From Xanthobacter sp. NM-25 (GTDB lineage Bacteria; Pseudomonadota; Alphaproteobacteria; Rhizobiales; Xanthobacteraceae): a stretch of 64,000 bases of DNA. Positions 1 to 8,585 of this stretch are shown piece after piece. The translations under genes and the position numbers were made by a program. Numbering within the stretch: the stretch's first letter is position 1; each line of letters opens with the position of its first letter. The DNA lies in the NCBI RefSeq assembly GCF_022138605.1, contig NZ_JACBFS010000010.1, positions 18,413-82,412 on the forward strand, in the 5' to 3' direction. Below the pieces are notes generated by a model that saw nothing but the letters and a program-made list of their open reading frames with translations, ran no database searches and was not told the origin of the DNA.

Positions 1-1
1 G

Positions 2-1192
2 CGCCCTCTCGCCTTGACCAGTGCGATGGCGAGCGCGCTCGCCGCCAATCCCCGCCTCACGGCGGCGGAACGGGACATCGGCATGGCCTCCGGCCGCTCC
101 ACCCAGGCCGCCGCACTGCCCAATCCGGCCTTGTCGCTGGAGGTGGACAACGCCATGGGCTCTGGCTCCTACCAGGGGCTGGACCTCGCCGAGCAGACGC
201 TGCAGATCAGCCAGCTGGTGGAGCTGGGCAGCAAGCGCGAGGCGCGCATGGCCGCCGCCGGCGCGGGTGTCACAGTCGCGCGCTGGGAGCGTGAGGCGAC
301 CCGCCTGCAGGTGCTGGCGGAAACCACCGCAGCTTTCTCCGCCGTGCTGGGCGCGCAGCAGCGCGTCTCCATCCTCGATCAGCAGGCGGCGGCGATTGCG
401 CGCCTTGCGCCGCTGCTGCAGACGCGGGTGGATGCGGGCGCGTCCTCTCCTGCGGAGATTTCGCGCGCCCGTGTCGCCGCAGATTTCGCGAAAGTCGAGC
501 TGGACCGGGCCAAGGCGTCTCTCGGGACCGCGCGACGTGACCTGGCCGTGCTCATGGGCATGAACGAGGCCCGGTTCGGCCGCGCCACGGGCAATCTTTT
601 CAAAGTCAGCGCGCCGCCAGCGCTGCCGAGCCTCATCAAGCAGGCTCAGGGCAACCCCCAACTCACGCGTTTCACGGCCGTCCAAGGGCAGCGGCGGGCC
701 GAGCTGCGCGCCGCGCAGGCGAAAGCGGTGCCCGACGTGACCCTGGGGGTCGGCTATCGCCACTACAACGAGACCGCCGACAGCGGCATGCGGGTGACGC
801 TCTCAGTGCCGATCCCGATCTTCGACCGCAATGAAGGCGGCATTTACGAGGCACAGGAATCCCTGCGCCGGGCGGAGGCGGAGGAGGCCATCGCCCGCGG
901 TGCGCTGATCGCCCAGTTGGGGCGCGCCCACGACACCCTGAAGGCGGCCTATGACGAGGTCAGCCTGCTGCGCACCAGCACCATTCCCGGCGCGCGCAGC
1001 GCCTTCGAGGGCGTGGAGCGTGGCTACGGCGAGGGCCGCTACACGCTGCTCGAGCTGCTGGACGCCCAGTCCGCGCTCACCGATGCGTCGCTGCGCGAGC
1101 TCGACGCCCTGGTCAATTTCCACACCGCGCTCGCGACCATCGAGGGCCTGATCGGCCGGCCGGTGAACCTCAGCAAGGGAAAGACGAAATGA
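2..1192 (+). CDS. czcC: CzcC-like TolC-family outer membrane efflux protein, 5'-truncated by the window edge
   Basis: Outer membrane channel of a tripartite heavy-metal RND efflux system; it would connect the inner membrane pump to the cell exterior. The reading frame is open to the first base of the window, so the signal peptide and true start lie upstream; the first in-window start-like codon (TTG at 14) is probably internal. The visible ~395 residues show the two long alpha-helical OEP repeats typical of the family, including the early 'AANPRL' segment and the late 'YGEGRYTLLELLDAQ' segment that marks the second repeat. It is followed by the adaptor gene with a 4-bp ATGA overlap, so the genes are co-translated. 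Family assignment is firm; metal specificity is inferred from the neighbours. Confidence 0.9.
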   Translation, partial: RPLALTSAMASALAANPRLTAAERDIGMASGRSTQAAALPNPALSLEVDNAMGSGSYQGLDLAEQTLQISQLVELGSKREARMAAAGAGVTVARWEREATRLQVLAETTAAFSAVLGAQQRVSILDQQAAAIARLAPLLQTRVDAGASSPAEISRARVAADFAKVELDRAKASLGTARRDLAVLMGMNEARFGRATGNLFKVSAPPALPSLIKQAQGNPQLTRFTAVQGQRRAELRAAQAKAVPDVTLGVGYRHYNETADSGMRVTLSVPIPIFDRNEGGIYEAQESLRRAEAEEAIARGALIAQLGRAHDTLKAAYDEVSLLRTSTIPGARSAFEGVERGYGEGRYTLLELLDAQSALTDASLRELDALVNFHTALATIEGLIGRPVNLSKGKTK

Positions 1193-2178
1193 GCCGCACG
1201 GCGCGACGCGACCTGGCGATGCTCGTGGTCGGCCTTATGGCCGGAGCGGGCGCCATCTATGCTTTTCAGGGGCCTACGGCACCGGTGCCCGGCACGGTGG
1301 CCGCCGAAGCCGGACATGGGGCCGAACCGGGCCAAGGCGAGGGCGGCGAATCCCACGGCGAGGGCGCCGTGGAGCTGAACAACGCCAAGCTTGCAGCGGC
1401 CGGCATCGGCCTTGAGACGGCGGGACCGGAAAAGCTGCGGCAGAAGCTGCGGCTCAACGGTCTCGTGCAGACCAACCAGGAGACCGTGGTGCAGGTGACG
1501 CCGCGCTTTCCCGGCGTCGTCCGCGAGATCCGGAAGCGGATCGGCGACACGGTGCAGAAGGGCGACGTGCTCGCCGTCATCGAGAGCAACCAAAGCCTGA
1601 CCACCTATGACCTGAAGTCCCCCATCGCCGGCACGGTGGTGGACCGGCAGGTGGCGTTGGGCGAATACGCCTCGGAGCAGAAGCCCGCCTTCGTGGTGGC
1701 GGACCTCTCCACCCTGTGGGTGGATCTCTCCGTCTACCGGCGCGACTTCGCCCGGGTGCGGGTCGGCGACAAGGTGGAGGTGGACCCGGACGACGGCGGC
1801 GCCCCCATTGCCGGCGAAGTGGCCTATGTCTCGCCCATCGGCGCGTCGGACACGCAGACGGCGCTCGCCCGCGTGGTGATCCCCAATGACGGCCTGCGCC
1901 TGCGCCCCGGCCTGTTCGCGGTGGGCACCATCACCCTTGCGGAGAAGCCTGTGGACCTCGCCGTGCGCCCCGGCGCGCTGCAGGCCGTCGACGGGCGCAC
2001 GGTGGTGTTCGTGCGCAACGGCGACGCCTTCGAGCCGCGCGACGTGGAGATCGGCGACCGCGACGCCGAATGGGCCGAAGTGTTGTTCGGCCTGATGCCG
2101 GGGGATGTCTATGCCGCGAAGAACTCCTTCGTGGTGAAGGCCGAGCTCGCCAAGGGGAGCGCCAGCCATGAGCATTGA
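1189..2178 (+). CDS. czcB: CzcB-like periplasmic adaptor (membrane fusion) subunit of heavy-metal RND efflux
   Basis: HlyD/CzcB-type adaptor of 329 residues that would bridge the CzcA pump and the CzcC channel. It has an N-terminal membrane anchor or signal segment (residues ~8-28), then a Gly/His/Glu-rich stretch, a barrel-sandwich (lipoyl-like) hybrid domain around residues 95-150 with the 'SPIAGTVVDRQVALGEY' half, and a beta-barrel region. The start overlaps the czcC stop (ATGA), and its end overlaps the next gene by 11 bp. The adaptor is on the short side for the family and lacks an extended metal-binding N-terminus apart from the few His residues near positions 45-60. Those could sense or bind metal; that is inference. 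Confidence 0.9.
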   Translation: MSRTARRDLAMLVVGLMAGAGAIYAFQGPTAPVPGTVAAEAGHGAEPGQGEGGESHGEGAVELNNAKLAAAGIGLETAGPEKLRQKLRLNGLVQTNQETVVQVTPRFPGVVREIRKRIGDTVQKGDVLAVIESNQSLTTYDLKSPIAGTVVDRQVALGEYASEQKPAFVVADLSTLWVDLSVYRRDFARVRVGDKVEVDPDDGGAPIAGEVAYVSPIGASDTQTALARVVIPNDGLRLRPGLFAVGTITLAEKPVDLAVRPGALQAVDGRTVVFVRNGDAFEPRDVEIGDRDAEWAEVLFGLMPGDVYAAKNSFVVKAELAKGSASHEH

Positions 2179-2569
2179 TCTCACGCCCCGGATTGATCCT
2201 GCGCCCCAGGAGGATCTGAAGCTTTTGACCGCGCTCATCCATCCCCACCTTGAGGGACGGGTGGTGCAGGCGCTGCAGGAGCTGCCGCAATTCCCCGGCT
2301 TCACGCTGGTGGAGGTCCGCGGCCAGGGCCGCGGGCGCGGCGTCGGCGGCACCTATGTGGCGAGCGAATACGACCTCGTCTACCAGCGCCATCTGCGGCT
2401 GGAGATCGTCTGCCGCTCCAGCGAGACGGAGGCCATATCCGGCCTCATCGCCCGCGCCGGCTGGACCGGGCGGCGCGGCGACGGCGTGATGTTCGTCACC
2501 CCCGTGGAGAGCTTCGCCCGCATCCGCGAGGTGGGCGCGCCGAGCGAGACCGAGGGGGGCGCGCGATGA
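2168..2569 (+). CDS. PII-like protein of heavy-metal efflux operons (PII-NG/CutA-like)
   Basis: A 133-residue protein with the small ferredoxin-like fold pattern of the PII superfamily: 'LKLLTALIHPHLEGRVVQAL' at residues ~18-37, then a long loop with 'GQGRGRGVGG', and a C-terminal 'RRGDGVMFVTPVESFARIR' strand like the C-terminal strand of GlnB. Known PII-superfamily branches occur next to CzcA/CusA-type pumps (the PII-NG group), which matches this position between adaptor and pump. It lacks an obvious uridylylation Tyr T-loop like that of GlnB. A role in sensing a metabolite or metal and modulating the pump is inferred. It overlaps both neighbours (11 bp upstream, ATGA downstream), so it is a built-in part of the operon. 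Confidence 0.75.
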   Translation: MSIDLTPRIDPAPQEDLKLLTALIHPHLEGRVVQALQELPQFPGFTLVEVRGQGRGRGVGGTYVASEYDLVYQRHLRLEIVCRSSETEAISGLIARAGWTGRRGDGVMFVTPVESFARIREVGAPSETEGGAR

Positions 2570-5500
2570 TCGACGCCATTCTCGCCTTCTCCATCCGCCA
2601 GCGCTGGCTGGTGGTTCTGGTGTGCCTCATGGTCGGTGCGTTCGGGGCGTGGAACTTCACGCGCCTGCCCATCGATGCGGTGCCGGACATCACCAATGTC
2701 CAGGTGCAGATCAACACGTCCGCGCCCGGTTTCTCGCCGCTGGAGGTGGAGCAGCGCATCACTTTCCCCATCGAAACCGCCATGGGCGGCCTGCCGGGGC
2801 TGCAATATACGCGCTCCCTCTCCCGCTATGGCCTGTCCCAGGTCACCGTGGTGTTTGCCGATGGCACCGATATCTATTTCGCCCGCCAGCTGGTGAATGA
2901 GCGCATCCAACAGGCCAAGGACCAGCTTCCCCAAGGGGTGGAGACGGCCCCCGGGCCGATCTCCACCGGCCTCGGCGAAATCTACATGTACACGGTGGAG
3001 GCCAAGCCCGGAGCGAAGAAGCCGGATGGCACGCCTTATTCCCCCACCGAGCTTCGGACCATCCAAGACTGGATCATCAAGCCGCAGCTGCGCACCGTGC
3101 CCGGCGTGGTGGAGGTGAACACCATTGGCGGCTTCGCCCGGCAGTTCCATGTGCTGCCGGACCCGGCGCGGCTGATGGCCCACAACATCTCGTTCCGCGA
3201 CGTGATGACCGCGCTCGCCGCCAACAACGCCAATGTCGGCGCCGGCTATATCGAGCGCAATGGCGAGCAATATCTGGTGCGCACGCCGGGCCAGGTGGCG
3301 AACCTGGAGGAGATCCGCGACATCGTCATCGGCAGCCGCGATGGCACGCCGATCCGCATCGGCGACATTGGCGAGGTGCGCGAGGGCCGCGAGCTGCGCA
3401 CAGGCGCGGCGACGCTCAATGGCGGGGAGGTGGTGCTCGGCACCACCATGCTGCTCATTGGCGAGAACAGCCGCACCGTGGCCCAGCGGGTGGCCGCGCG
3501 CCTGGAGGACATCTCCCGCTCCCTGCCGGAGGGGGTGATTGCCCGCGCCGTTTATGACCGCGCCCATCTGGTGGAAGCCACCATCGCCACGGTGGAAAAG
3601 AACCTGCTGGAAGGCGCGCTGTTCGTGGTGGTGGTGCTGTTCGTGCTGCTCGGCAATTTCCGGGCCGCGCTCGTCACCGCCTGCGTGATCCCGCTGTCCA
3701 TGATGCTCACCATCACGGGCATGGTGGAGAACAAGGTTTCCGCCAATCTCATGAGCCTCGGCGCCATAGATTTCGGCATCATCATCGATGGGGCCGTCAT
3801 CATCGTGGAAAACTGCCTGCGCCTGCTGGCGGAAGAGCAGCACAAGCGCGGCCGGTTGCTGACACGCGCGGAACGTTTTCAGACCATCCTCGCCGGCTCC
3901 CGGGAAGTCATCCGCCCGAGCCTGTTCGGCACCCTCATCATCGCCGTGGTGTATCTGCCCGTGCTCACGCTGACCGGGGTGGAGGGCAAGATGTTCACGC
4001 CCATGGCGGTCACGGTGCTGATGGCGCTGGCGGCGGCGGCGGTGTTCTCCATGACGTTCGTTCCGGCGGCGGTGGCGCTGCTCGTCACCGGCAAGGTCTC
4101 CGAGCACGAGAACATCATCATGCGCACGGCGCGGCGCATTTACACGCCGCTGCTGGACGCCGCCATCAACTATCGCGCGGTGGTGGCGCTCATGGCGATG
4201 GGGCTCATCCTTGCCACCGGCGTGGCGGCCTCGCGCATGGGCGGCGAGTTCATCCCCAGCCTCGACGAGGGCGATGCCGCCATCCAGGCCCTGCGCGTGC
4301 CCGGCACCAGCCTCACCCAATCGGTGGAAATGCAGGAGGCGTTGGAAAAGCGCCTGCTCCAGGTGCCCGAGGTGAAGGAGGTGTTCGCCCGCACCGGCAC
4401 GGCGGAGGTCGCCACCGACCCCATGCCCCCCTCCATCTCCGACGGCTACATCATCCTGAAGCCCCGCGCCGAGTGGCCCGATCCGCGCAAGCCCAAGGCC
4501 CAGGTGATGGCGGATATCGAGGAAGCCTCCGAGGAGGTCGCCGGCAGCAATTACGAGCTGTCCCAACCCATCCAGCTGCGCTTCAACGAGCTGATCTCTG
4601 GAATCCGCTCGGATGTGGGCGTGAAGATCTTCGGCGATGACCTCGACACCCTGTTACAGGTGGCGGGTCAGGTGGAGGCGGTCATCCGCGCCATTCCCGG
4701 AGCGGCCGATGTGAAAAGCGAGCAGGTTTCCGGCCTGCCCATGCTTACAGTATCCCTCAACCGTCCCGCCATGGCCCGCTACGGCGTGAGCGTGGCGGAG
4801 GTGCAGGAGCTGATCGAGATCGCCGTGGGCGGCCGCTCCGCGGGCGTGCTGTTCGAGGGCGACCGCCGCTTCGACATCATGGTGCGCCTGCCGGAGGAGT
4901 TGCGCACCGACATCGAGGCCCTGCGCGCTCTGCCCGTGCCCCTCCCCCCGGCGGTGGCCGACCCGGACAAGCCGCGTCCCGCGGTGTGGGCCTCGGGTGC
5001 CAATGCCCAGATCCGCTATGTGCCATTAGCCGCCATCGCCAGTCTCTCCATCTCCCCCGGCCCCAACCAGATCAGCCGGGAGAACGGCAAGCGCCGCATC
5101 GTGGTGAGCGCCAATGTGCGCGAGCGCGACCTCGGCTCGTTCGTCACCGAGGCGCAGCGTCAGGTGGCCGAGAAGGTGAAGCTGCCGGAGGGCTATTGGA
5201 TCGGCTGGGGCGGGCAGTTCGAGCAACTGGTCTCCGCCACCCAGCGGCTCGCCATCGTGGTGCCCATCGCGCTCGCCCTCATCTTCCTGCTGCTGTTCAT
5301 GAGCTTCGGCTCGGTGGCGGATGCTGCGCTGGTGTTCTCCGGGGTGCCTTTGGCGCTCACCGGCGGCATCGCCGCGCTGCTGCTGCGCGGGCTGCCATTG
5401 TCCATCAGCGCCGGCATCGGCTTCATCGCGCTCTCGGGCGTCGCGGTGCTGAACGGGCTCGTCATCATCGCCTTTATCCAGAAGCTGCGTGACGAAGGCC

Positions 5501-5775
5501 GCGACATGGTGGCCGCCGTGCGCGAGGGCGCCCTGACGCGCCTGCGGCCCGTGCTGATGACGGCGCTGGTCGCCTCCCTCGGCTTCGTGCCCATGGCGCT
5601 CGCCACCGGCGCGGGTGCCGAGGTGCAGCGGCCGCTTGCCACCGTGGTCATCGGCGGCATCGTCTCTTCCACCATCCTCACATTGCTCGTGCTGCCGGCG
5701 CTCTACGTGCTGTTCCGGCGCGAGACCAAGGCCGCCGAGACCTCGCAGGCGGCGGCGGAAAACCCAGCCTCCTGA
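2566..5775 (+). CDS. czcA: CzcA-like heavy-metal efflux RND transporter (inner membrane pump)
   Basis: Proton-driven RND pump of 1069 residues, close to the usual CzcA length, that exports divalent cations. The N-terminus has the conserved family segment with 'DAVPDITNVQVQINT'. TM4 carries the HME signature D402-F-G-x3-D-G-A-x3-V-E-N; D402 falls at the same number as the functionally important Asp of CzcA. This DFGx3DGAx3VEN form is known for HME1 and HME2 pumps (Zn/Co/Cd or Co/Ni) rather than Cu/Ag pumps. Two large periplasmic loops and a second TM bundle (from ~residue 870) are present. The start overlaps the PII-like gene. Substrate is inferred from the signature only. Confidence 0.95.
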   Translation: MIDAILAFSIRQRWLVVLVCLMVGAFGAWNFTRLPIDAVPDITNVQVQINTSAPGFSPLEVEQRITFPIETAMGGLPGLQYTRSLSRYGLSQVTVVFADGTDIYFARQLVNERIQQAKDQLPQGVETAPGPISTGLGEIYMYTVEAKPGAKKPDGTPYSPTELRTIQDWIIKPQLRTVPGVVEVNTIGGFARQFHVLPDPARLMAHNISFRDVMTALAANNANVGAGYIERNGEQYLVRTPGQVANLEEIRDIVIGSRDGTPIRIGDIGEVREGRELRTGAATLNGGEVVLGTTMLLIGENSRTVAQRVAARLEDISRSLPEGVIARAVYDRAHLVEATIATVEKNLLEGALFVVVVLFVLLGNFRAALVTACVIPLSMMLTITGMVENKVSANLMSLGAIDFGIIIDGAVIIVENCLRLLAEEQHKRGRLLTRAERFQTILAGSREVIRPSLFGTLIIAVVYLPVLTLTGVEGKMFTPMAVTVLMALAAAAVFSMTFVPAAVALLVTGKVSEHENIIMRTARRIYTPLLDAAINYRAVVALMAMGLILATGVAASRMGGEFIPSLDEGDAAIQALRVPGTSLTQSVEMQEALEKRLLQVPEVKEVFARTGTAEVATDPMPPSISDGYIILKPRAEWPDPRKPKAQVMADIEEASEEVAGSNYELSQPIQLRFNELISGIRSDVGVKIFGDDLDTLLQVAGQVEAVIRAIPGAADVKSEQVSGLPMLTVSLNRPAMARYGVSVAEVQELIEIAVGGRSAGVLFEGDRRFDIMVRLPEELRTDIEALRALPVPLPPAVADPDKPRPAVWASGANAQIRYVPLAAIASLSISPGPNQISRENGKRRIVVSANVRERDLGSFVTEAQRQVAEKVKLPEGYWIGWGGQFEQLVSATQRLAIVVPIALALIFLLLFMSFGSVADAALVFSGVPLALTGGIAALLLRGLPLSISAGIGFIALSGVAVLNGLVIIAFIQKLRDEGRDMVAAVREGALTRLRPVLMTALVASLGFVPMALATGAGAEVQRPLATVVIGGIVSSTILTLLVLPALYVLFRRETKAAETSQAAAENPAS

Positions 5776-5799
5776 ACCTTCAAGAACGGAGACCAAGTC

Positions 5800-6195
5800 A
5801 TGTTGAAGCCTCTCATCATCGCGGCCAGCCTTCTGGCCGCGGCCCCCGCGCTCGCCCAGGCCCCCGCCGAAAGCGGCCACGCCCACGGCGCCCAGAAGGG
5901 ACCCCACGGCGGCGCGCTGGAGGATATCGCGGGCGTGCACGCCGAAATCGAGGTTTCGGGCAAGACGCTGACGGTTCATGTGCTCGACGGCGCTGGAAAG
6001 GGCGTGGACACCGCCGGCTTCACCGGCTCGGCCATGCTGGTCCTCGGCGGCGCGCGCCAGACGGTCGCGCTGAAGCCTGCGGGCGAGACCCTCGTCGGCG
6101 AGGCGGGCGCGCCCATCGCGGCCGGCACCGCCGTCACGCTGGTGCTCAAGACCGCCGCCGGAAAATCCGGCCAGGCCAAGTTCACCACCCACTAA
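5800..6195 (+). CDS. Small exported protein of the metal efflux cluster
   Basis: A 131-residue protein with a clear signal peptide (hydrophobic residues ~4-17, likely cleavage after 'APALAQA'), then a His-containing mature N-terminus ('SGHAHGAQKGPHGG') and a beta-rich domain. The His-rich start suggests metal binding in the periplasm. It begins 24 bp after czcA with a ribosome binding site (AACGGAG) and is likely in the same transcript. The family is not recognised with certainty; similar small periplasmic proteins with N-terminal 'HxHG' are known near metal efflux genes. A periplasmic metal chaperone role is inference. Confidence 0.65.
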   Translation: MLKPLIIAASLLAAAPALAQAPAESGHAHGAQKGPHGGALEDIAGVHAEIEVSGKTLTVHVLDGAGKGVDTAGFTGSAMLVLGGARQTVALKPAGETLVGEAGAPIAAGTAVTLVLKTAAGKSGQAKFTTH

Positions 6196-6206
6196 GGAGA
6201 GGTCCC

Positions 6207-6509
6207 ATGGCTGGAACACGCATCCTACGGCAGCGTATCGTGCTGCTCAGCACTCTCGCCGCTCTCACGCTGCCGGCAAGCGCCGCCTTTGCGCTCGACC
6301 CGCAGCCGAAGACCTACCGCGAGAAGCAGCGCCACGAGTTCCGTGACGTGCAGTTGGGTCTGTCCCATCCCGCTCCCCACGGTCGCAGCACGCTCACTAA
6401 CGCGGCTGGTCGCAATGACATGAATGGGAACAAGGACAGTACGAGCATGGCTGCGCAAGACAGCCGGCCTCCGGTCGACCAGAGTCCACTACGAGGCGCG
6501 TCTCAATGA
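6207..6509 (+). CDS. Small exported protein with an 'RHEF' motif
   Basis: A 100-residue hypothetical protein starting 11 bp after the previous gene with AAGGAGAGG as ribosome binding site. Residues ~8-30 form a signal peptide ending in 'ASAAFA'. The mature part contains 'EKQRHEFRDVQLG', which resembles 'EEQERHEFFDAQKNN' in the gene at 6931. The two are probably distant paralogues. The C-terminal half is low-complexity and polar, suggesting a disordered periplasmic protein. No function can be assigned; its position suggests a role in the metal response. Confidence 0.5.
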   Translation: MAGTRILRQRIVLLSTLAALTLPASAAFALDPQPKTYREKQRHEFRDVQLGLSHPAPHGRSTLTNAAGRNDMNGNKDSTSMAAQDSRPPVDQSPLRGASQ

Positions 6510-6546
6510 AGACGCGAGCACTCAACCGGCTGGCGCGAGCGATCAG

Positions 6547-6876
6547 ATGAGCAGGCTGCTACGACTTGCCCTGCTGCGTCTCCTGCTCGCGGTGGGGGTG
6601 TGCCTGGCGCCGCTCGGCATCGGCGATGGCCTTTATGCGCAGCCTGTGGCCGGCGCGAGCCTGACCGATTCTGCGCATCACGAGGAACGGGATTCGTCCT
6701 CCGGGCAGCCGGTCTGCGCGCTGGTGCGGTGCGAGTGCCATGCCTGCCCGCATCTCGCCGTGACGGCGGCGTCAAGCTGGCCGGTCCGGTGGGATTCGAG
6801 GGGCATGTGGTTGCGCGGGGAGCGCATGATGAGAGGCGTCGCCCCGGAGGTGGATCCGCCTCCACCCCGAGCCTGA
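6547..6876 (+). CDS. Small exported Cys/His protein of the metal cluster
   Basis: A 109-residue protein if started at ATG 6547, which opens directly into a signal-like hydrophobic helix ('LLRLALLRLLLAVGVCLAP'). The frame is open further upstream to 6424, but those codons overlap the 6207 gene. The mature part has 'CALVRCECHACPH', a cluster of four Cys and a His that could bind metal, and ends in a Pro-rich tail ('EVDPPPPRA'), a tail type often seen in small DUF2946-like proteins of metal clusters. A 14-codon frame (6506-6550) bridges it to the preceding gene through two ATGA overlaps, hinting at coupled translation. Function unknown. Confidence 0.45.
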   Translation: MSRLLRLALLRLLLAVGVCLAPLGIGDGLYAQPVAGASLTDSAHHEERDSSSGQPVCALVRCECHACPHLAVTAASSWPVRWDSRGMWLRGERMMRGVAPEVDPPPPRA

Positions 6877-6930
6877 ATGTTGAAACGACATGAACAGTTC
6901 AAGACGATATCCAACATTCGAGGTTCAATC

Positions 6931-7182
6931 ATGAAGCGTTACGTCATCGCCCTGGGTTTCGCCCTTCTCCCGGTCGTGGCTTCGGCCGAGCCCTATTCCT
7001 CGACGCTGAGCGCAGAGGAGCAGGAGCGGCACGAATTCTTCGACGCCCAGAAGAACAACTATCCAAGCGGACGGGCCGAAAGCGGAGTGAGGCCGCCGCG
7101 GCTTCAGCCAACCGATGCCCAGAGCACCACGGGCAACTCGACGGGCAGGACGATCAGCACCGCCTCCGGCGCGCAGCAGTAA
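6931..7182 (+). CDS. Small exported protein, second copy of the 'RHEF' type
   Basis: An 83-residue protein starting at ATG 6931 rather than the upstream in-frame ATG at 6877, because only the later start places the signal peptide ('YVIALGFALLPVVASA') at the N-terminus. The mature segment has 'EEQERHEFFDAQKNNYPSG', similar to the 6207 product, and a Ser/Thr/Gly-rich tail. It is followed by a strong hairpin at 7200-7224 that probably ends the transcript. Function unknown; paralogy to 6207 suggests a shared periplasmic role. Confidence 0.55.
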   Translation: MKRYVIALGFALLPVVASAEPYSSTLSAEEQERHEFFDAQKNNYPSGRAESGVRPPRLQPTDAQSTTGNSTGRTISTASGAQQ

Positions 7183-7199
7183 TGCCGAAGGCATGAACC

Positions 7200-7224
7200 G
7201 AGAGGGGCGTCCTCCGCCCCTCTC
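7200..7224 (+). terminator. Probable intrinsic terminator of the metal efflux cluster
   Basis: A perfect 10-bp GC-rich inverted repeat (7200-7209 with 7215-7224) around a 5-nt loop lies 18 bp after the stop of the gene at 6931. It is followed by a weak pyrimidine stretch rather than a clean T-run, so termination efficiency is uncertain. Confidence 0.65.
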
Positions 7225-7258
7225 ACCCTTGGATGACCAACAGCTGCGAGATCAAAGC

Positions 7259-7738
7259 ATGAGGATATTTTTGGTCTTGGCCACGCTCCTTGCGGTCACC
7301 GCAGGCGCTTCCGACGTGGCGCCGGCGTGGGCGGCAGCCAGTTCCGCCACTCAGCCGGCTCCTGCGGACCTACGGGCGCAGGCCACGGCGCACCTGAAGT
7401 TCCTCTACGCAATGTATTTTGCCATCCGGGCCTGCACGGAGGCAGCTGAGGAGCAGTCGGACCCCAGATTTAAGCCGACGCTCAGCTTCGCGGAAGCCCA
7501 GAAGGTCCTGCGCGCGGCGGACGCTTCCGCCCGTTCGGTCGGCATCGATATAGATCAGGCGTGGCTCGAGATGAGTTCCATCGGACAGGCGACTGGCGAG
7601 GCGCTGAAACATAAAACCGAAGAAAATTTCCAAAAGTGCCGACAGAGCGGAATGTTTTTCAGGACGATTACATCAAAGCTGCAAATGGCGATCAGCCAGC
7701 TCAAGGGATCGATTCCTTTGATCGAGAAGGATTTTTGA
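7259..7738 (+). CDS. Exported hypothetical protein
   Basis: A 159-residue protein starting at ATG 7259, which puts a signal peptide ('RIFLVLATLLAVTAGASD') at the N-terminus; the frame is open upstream to 7115 but those codons run through the terminator hairpin. The mature part is mainly helical ('AHLKFLYAMYFAIRACTEA') and contains two Cys. The family is not recognised. It lies after the terminator, so it may have its own promoter in the short gap. Confidence 0.55.
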   Translation: MRIFLVLATLLAVTAGASDVAPAWAAASSATQPAPADLRAQATAHLKFLYAMYFAIRACTEAAEEQSDPRFKPTLSFAEAQKVLRAADASARSVGIDIDQAWLEMSSIGQATGEALKHKTEENFQKCRQSGMFFRTITSKLQMAISQLKGSIPLIEKDF

Positions 7739-8207
7739 TGTGTCTTCGATTATGGGTGGCTTCGCCGCCTCGCAATCCGCTTCGGAAGCTCTAACCGTCT
7801 ACACGTCAAGAGCTGGAGATTTCGCGCCCGTCACGCCGGAAAGGCCTGCTCCGCTTTGGAGGGGCAGCGTGAGAGAGAGATCCCAGATGATGACACTGAG
7901 GCATCGTCTGGACATTCCGATCTCTTTGCAAAACTTGGCCGATCCGATCTGCGCCTGGATAGCGCCACGGCTCGGGGACTCGCGGGGACGCAACGACTTC
8001 ATTTCTCCCACTCCCACTCCCTCTCCCTCTCCCTCTCCCTCTCCACGAAACACTCACGATGCAGTTCTTCTCCAGCAGAGGACCCCATCACGAAGACGCT
8101 GCGAATTGGTTCAATTCGGCGACGATCTGTCTTGCCTCTCTAGTAACTAGATGGGTCAGGCTCCGGCGCCCCCCCGAAAACCGGAAGACAAACTGCGGAG
8201 CGTAACA
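7739..8207. other. Stretch without a convincing gene
   Basis: Frames at 7740-8150 (+) and its antisense have no recognisable domain, no good ribosome binding site, and run through a simple hexamer repeat. The immediate upstream region of the Zn-ribbon gene (8185-8207) holds its ribosome binding site (GCGGAG). Confidence 0.5.
8005..8045. repeat. CTCCCT hexamer microsatellite
   Basis: Nearly seven tandem hexamers: two CTCCCA followed by four CTCCCT and a partial unit. The purine/pyrimidine asymmetry is complete over this stretch. It could vary in copy number by slippage. Confidence 0.85.
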
Positions 8208-8579
8208 ATGATTGAACCTTCAGCTCAGGGGCTGCTTTGCCCTGTCTGCCGCACCGATCTTGTCATGACCGAGCGGCAGAACGTCGAGATCGACTATTGC
8301 CCGAGATGCCGCGGAATCTGGCTTGATCGTGGAGAATTGGACAGGATTGTAGAAAGAAGCATTGCGACGGTGACGTCGAGCACGCCCACCAATGCGCCTC
8401 CGAGTTCGACGGCCGGGCAGCCCAGCGCGCCGATGCCGTGGGGGCAGACCCCAGGCGGCTATTCGCCAGCCCCAGGCGCTCACGGTTCGAAGCATCACGG
8501 TTCGAGTCACGATTCACACGGCAGTTCGCGCGAGCACGGCGGGCACAAGCGTGGTTTTCTTGGCCGCCTCTTCGATTAG
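8208..8579 (+). CDS. zf-TFIIB-type zinc-ribbon protein
   Basis: A 123-residue protein started at ATG 8208, preceded by GCGGAG. Residues 11-47 form the zf-TFIIB zinc ribbon: C11-x2-C14 and C31-x2-C34 followed by 'GIWLDRGELDRI', a hallmark of the family. The rest is a Pro/Ser linker and a His/Ser/Gly-rich tail ending in 'GFLGRLFD'. Homologues are small cytosolic proteins of unknown role, some in stress or metal clusters. The His-rich tail suggests extra metal binding. Confidence 0.8.
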   Translation: MIEPSAQGLLCPVCRTDLVMTERQNVEIDYCPRCRGIWLDRGELDRIVERSIATVTSSTPTNAPPSSTAGQPSAPMPWGQTPGGYSPAPGAHGSKHHGSSHDSHGSSREHGGHKRGFLGRLFD

Positions 8580-8585
8580 CGTACG

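Noticed and set aside
2380..4566. 728-codon open frame antisense to czcA
   Set aside because: Product is His/Gly/Arg-rich with no domain; it is the antisense shadow of the CzcA gene in GC-rich DNA.
5026..6219. 397-codon antisense frame across the end of czcA
   Set aside because: Low-complexity shadow with no ribosome binding site or family.
8005..8045. Possible CRISPR-like repeat
   Set aside because: Tandem hexamers without spacers; simple repeat only.
7740..8150. 136-codon frame after the exported hypothetical protein
   Set aside because: Includes the hexamer repeat, has a poor GTG start and no family; treated as non-coding.
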